From: XYD12-FULL-36-8 sp964613805
GTDB lineage: Bacteria; Bacteroidota; Ignavibacteria; Ignavibacteriales; Ignavibacteriaceae
Length of the DNA: 64,000 nucleotides
Assembly: GCA_964613805.1 (NCBI GenBank)
Contig: CAZTJF010000009.1
Span: 62,001-126,000, forward strand
Direction: 5' to 3'
Shown here piece by piece: positions 62,702 to 64,000 of this stretch (positions are counted from its first letter, which is position 1; each line of letters begins with the position of its first letter). Position numbers and translations under genes: made by a program. Below the pieces are notes generated by a model. That model made no database searches. It saw only the letters and a program-made list of their open reading frames with translations, and had not been told where the DNA came from.

Positions 62702-63981
62702 ACGTGGCGTTAATTGGATCCGGTGGTCGGGAACATGCAATTGCTTATACGCTGATTGACAGCGAAAAGCTAAATCAACTCTACATTATTCCTGGTAATC
62801 CAGGTACCGCTCAGGTTGGTCAAAATGTTGAACTTAATGTAAATGATCACCTAGCAATTCTTGAATTTTGTAAATCTCACAATGTCGAGTTAGTTGTAAT
62901 TGGTCCCGAAAAACCGCTTGTTGATGGATTGAGTGACATTCTTCGAAAAAATTCAATTAAGGTGTTCGGTCCAAGTTCTAATGCTGCAAGAATTGAATCT
63001 GAGAAATCATATGCTAAGAAATTGATGAAGAAATATAATATTCCCACTGCTGATTATAAAGAGTTTAATTCAGATGAACATTTAATGGCAATTGATTACT
63101 TAAAATCTATAAGTTACCCAAAGGTAATCAAAGCAGATGGGCTTGCAGCAGGGAAAGGTGTTATAATTTGCAATTCATTTGAGGAAGCTGAGCAAACACT
63201 CAATAATATTTTCAAAGATAAAATATTTGGTCAATCGGGTGATAAAGTTGTCATTGAAGAATTTTTAGCAGGAGAAGAAGCTTCAATTTTTGCAATTACC
63301 GATGGAGGGAAATTTGTTACATTACCTTCTGCGCAAGATCACAAAAGAATAGGGGACAATGATACCGGCAAAAACACCGGGGGAATGGGATCTTATTCGC
63401 CGGCACCGATTGTCGCGGCAAAAGTTTTAAGAGAAGTCGAAGAAAAAATTATTTCACCAACACTCAACGCTTTGAATAAAGAAAATAATCCTTTCGTTGG
63501 CTGTTTATATTGCGGATTAATGCTAACTAAAATTGGTCCAAAAGTAATCGAGTTCAACTGTAGATTTGGTGATCCTGAAACTCAATCGGTTCTTCCTTTG
63601 CTTGAGGGAGATTTTCTTGAGTTGCTTTATTCCGCAGCTTCAGGTTCGCTAAATACAAAGTCTGTCAAGTACAATGGAGGATCATCCGTTTGCGTTATAG
63701 CATCTTCAAAAGGATATCCTGATTCCTACAAAACCGGCTATAGAATCACAGGATTTGAAAAAATTGAGGATCCAGAAATCGTGATTTTTCATTCGGGAAC
63801 TAAACTTGAAGGAAACCGTTTGTTGACAAATGGAGGTCGAGTACTCGGAGTTACCTCGATCATCAACACGAATAATATTTCCGAAGCTCGAAATAGCGCT
63901 TATAATGCGATTGAAAAAATTCATTTCACTGATATTTATTTCAGAAAAGATATTGCTTCAAAAGCAATCACCAAAAAATAG
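62698..63981 (+). CDS. purD: Phosphoribosylamine--glycine ligase
   Basis: 427 residues. VALIGSGGREHAIAYTL and IIPGNPGTAQVGQNV open the N-domain, VVIGPEKPLVDGLSD follows, and the ATP-grasp domain contains PKVIKADGLAAGKGVIIC, VVIEEFLAGEEASIFAITDG, SAQDHKRIGDNDTGKNTGGMG and IEFNCRFGDPETQ. It makes glycinamide ribonucleotide, the second step of de novo purine synthesis. It starts within the stop codon of the glycosyltransferase gene and is complete. Confidence 0.97.
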   Translation: MNVALIGSGGREHAIAYTLIDSEKLNQLYIIPGNPGTAQVGQNVELNVNDHLAILEFCKSHNVELVVIGPEKPLVDGLSDILRKNSIKVFGPSSNAARIESEKSYAKKLMKKYNIPTADYKEFNSDEHLMAIDYLKSISYPKVIKADGLAAGKGVIICNSFEEAEQTLNNIFKDKIFGQSGDKVVIEEFLAGEEASIFAITDGGKFVTLPSAQDHKRIGDNDTGKNTGGMGSYSPAPIVAAKVLREVEEKIISPTLNALNKENNPFVGCLYCGLMLTKIGPKVIEFNCRFGDPETQSVLPLLEGDFLELLYSAASGSLNTKSVKYNGGSSVCVIASSKGYPDSYKTGYRITGFEKIEDPEIVIFHSGTKLEGNRLLTNGGRVLGVTSIINTNNISEARNSAYNAIEKIHFTDIYFRKDIASKAITKK

Positions 63982-64000
63982 TCTTACTGCCGACTTTTAA

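Overview
The window looks like chromosomal DNA of an AT-rich, free-living bacterium of the Bacteroidota/Chlorobi supergroup, most likely an Ignavibacteria-type lineage (inference). Evidence: a SprA translocon and PorX regulator of the type IX secretion system (T9SS), a secreted protein ending in a T9SS sorting domain with the NPFNPST motif, a TonB-dependent receptor with an N-terminal carboxypeptidase-regulatory-like domain, DUF1573 and GHL10 proteins, and a small Hc1-type histone-like protein. There is no rRNA and no CRISPR. One intact tRNA (Ser, GCT) and two tRNA-derived fragments are present.

Layout. 1-7.3 kb: envelope and housekeeping genes (partial CBM20-like/esterase, M15 peptidase, tandem FKBP lipoprotein, fructosamine-kinase/LMW-PTP pair, GHL10 hydrolase, small beta-barrel, TolB-like propeller). 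7.3-10.9 kb: minus-strand iron block feoA-feoB-fur plus an MBL hydrolase. 11.2-22.5 kb: a receiver-PAS-kinase, alpha/beta hydrolase, BioY, a membrane Fe-S oxidoreductase resembling ETF:menaquinone oxidoreductase, Hc1-like histone, CapA, MFS, DusB, PAP2-like, enoyl-CoA hydratase, Apt. 22.8-35.0 kb: a long plus-strand run sprA-porX-tsaE-tsaB-DUF1573-accD-panC, met by minus-strand coaX and birA. 36.5-39.7 kb: heat-shock unit hsp20-dnaK-hsp20, with paired palindromes in front and a terminator behind. 39.8-43.8 kb: acyltransferase-like membrane protein, ruvB, M1 peptidase.

43.8-58.5 kb is the accessory part. It holds a sodium:solute symporter with two tandem 70-residue membrane proteins, a decayed propeller/sensor gene, two paralogous secreted proteins around a GH13 amylase (one a chimera of its two neighbours), a 160-bp MITE-like inverted-repeat element, a 5' half of tRNA-Asp, a TonB receptor, a Wzi-like barrel, and a unit made of tRNA-Ser, a GIY-YIG nuclease gene and a broken second tRNA-Ser copy, all on one strand. 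58.7-64.0 kb returns to core metabolism: glutaryl-CoA-dehydrogenase-like enzyme, guaB, a glycosyltransferase, purD.

How genes fit together. SprA exports T9SS cargo and PorX regulates that system; the amylase and its neighbours look like secreted glucan-degrading or -binding proteins, and the TonB receptor is a plausible importer. BioY, BirA and AccD join biotin uptake, ligation and use; PanC and CoaX are two steps towards CoA. The acyl-CoA dehydrogenase, enoyl-CoA hydratase and membrane Fe-S oxidoreductase fit acyl-CoA or amino-acid oxidation feeding menaquinone. The best candidate for something undescribed is the tRNA-Ser/GIY-YIG/pseudo-tRNA unit at 58.05-58.52 kb.
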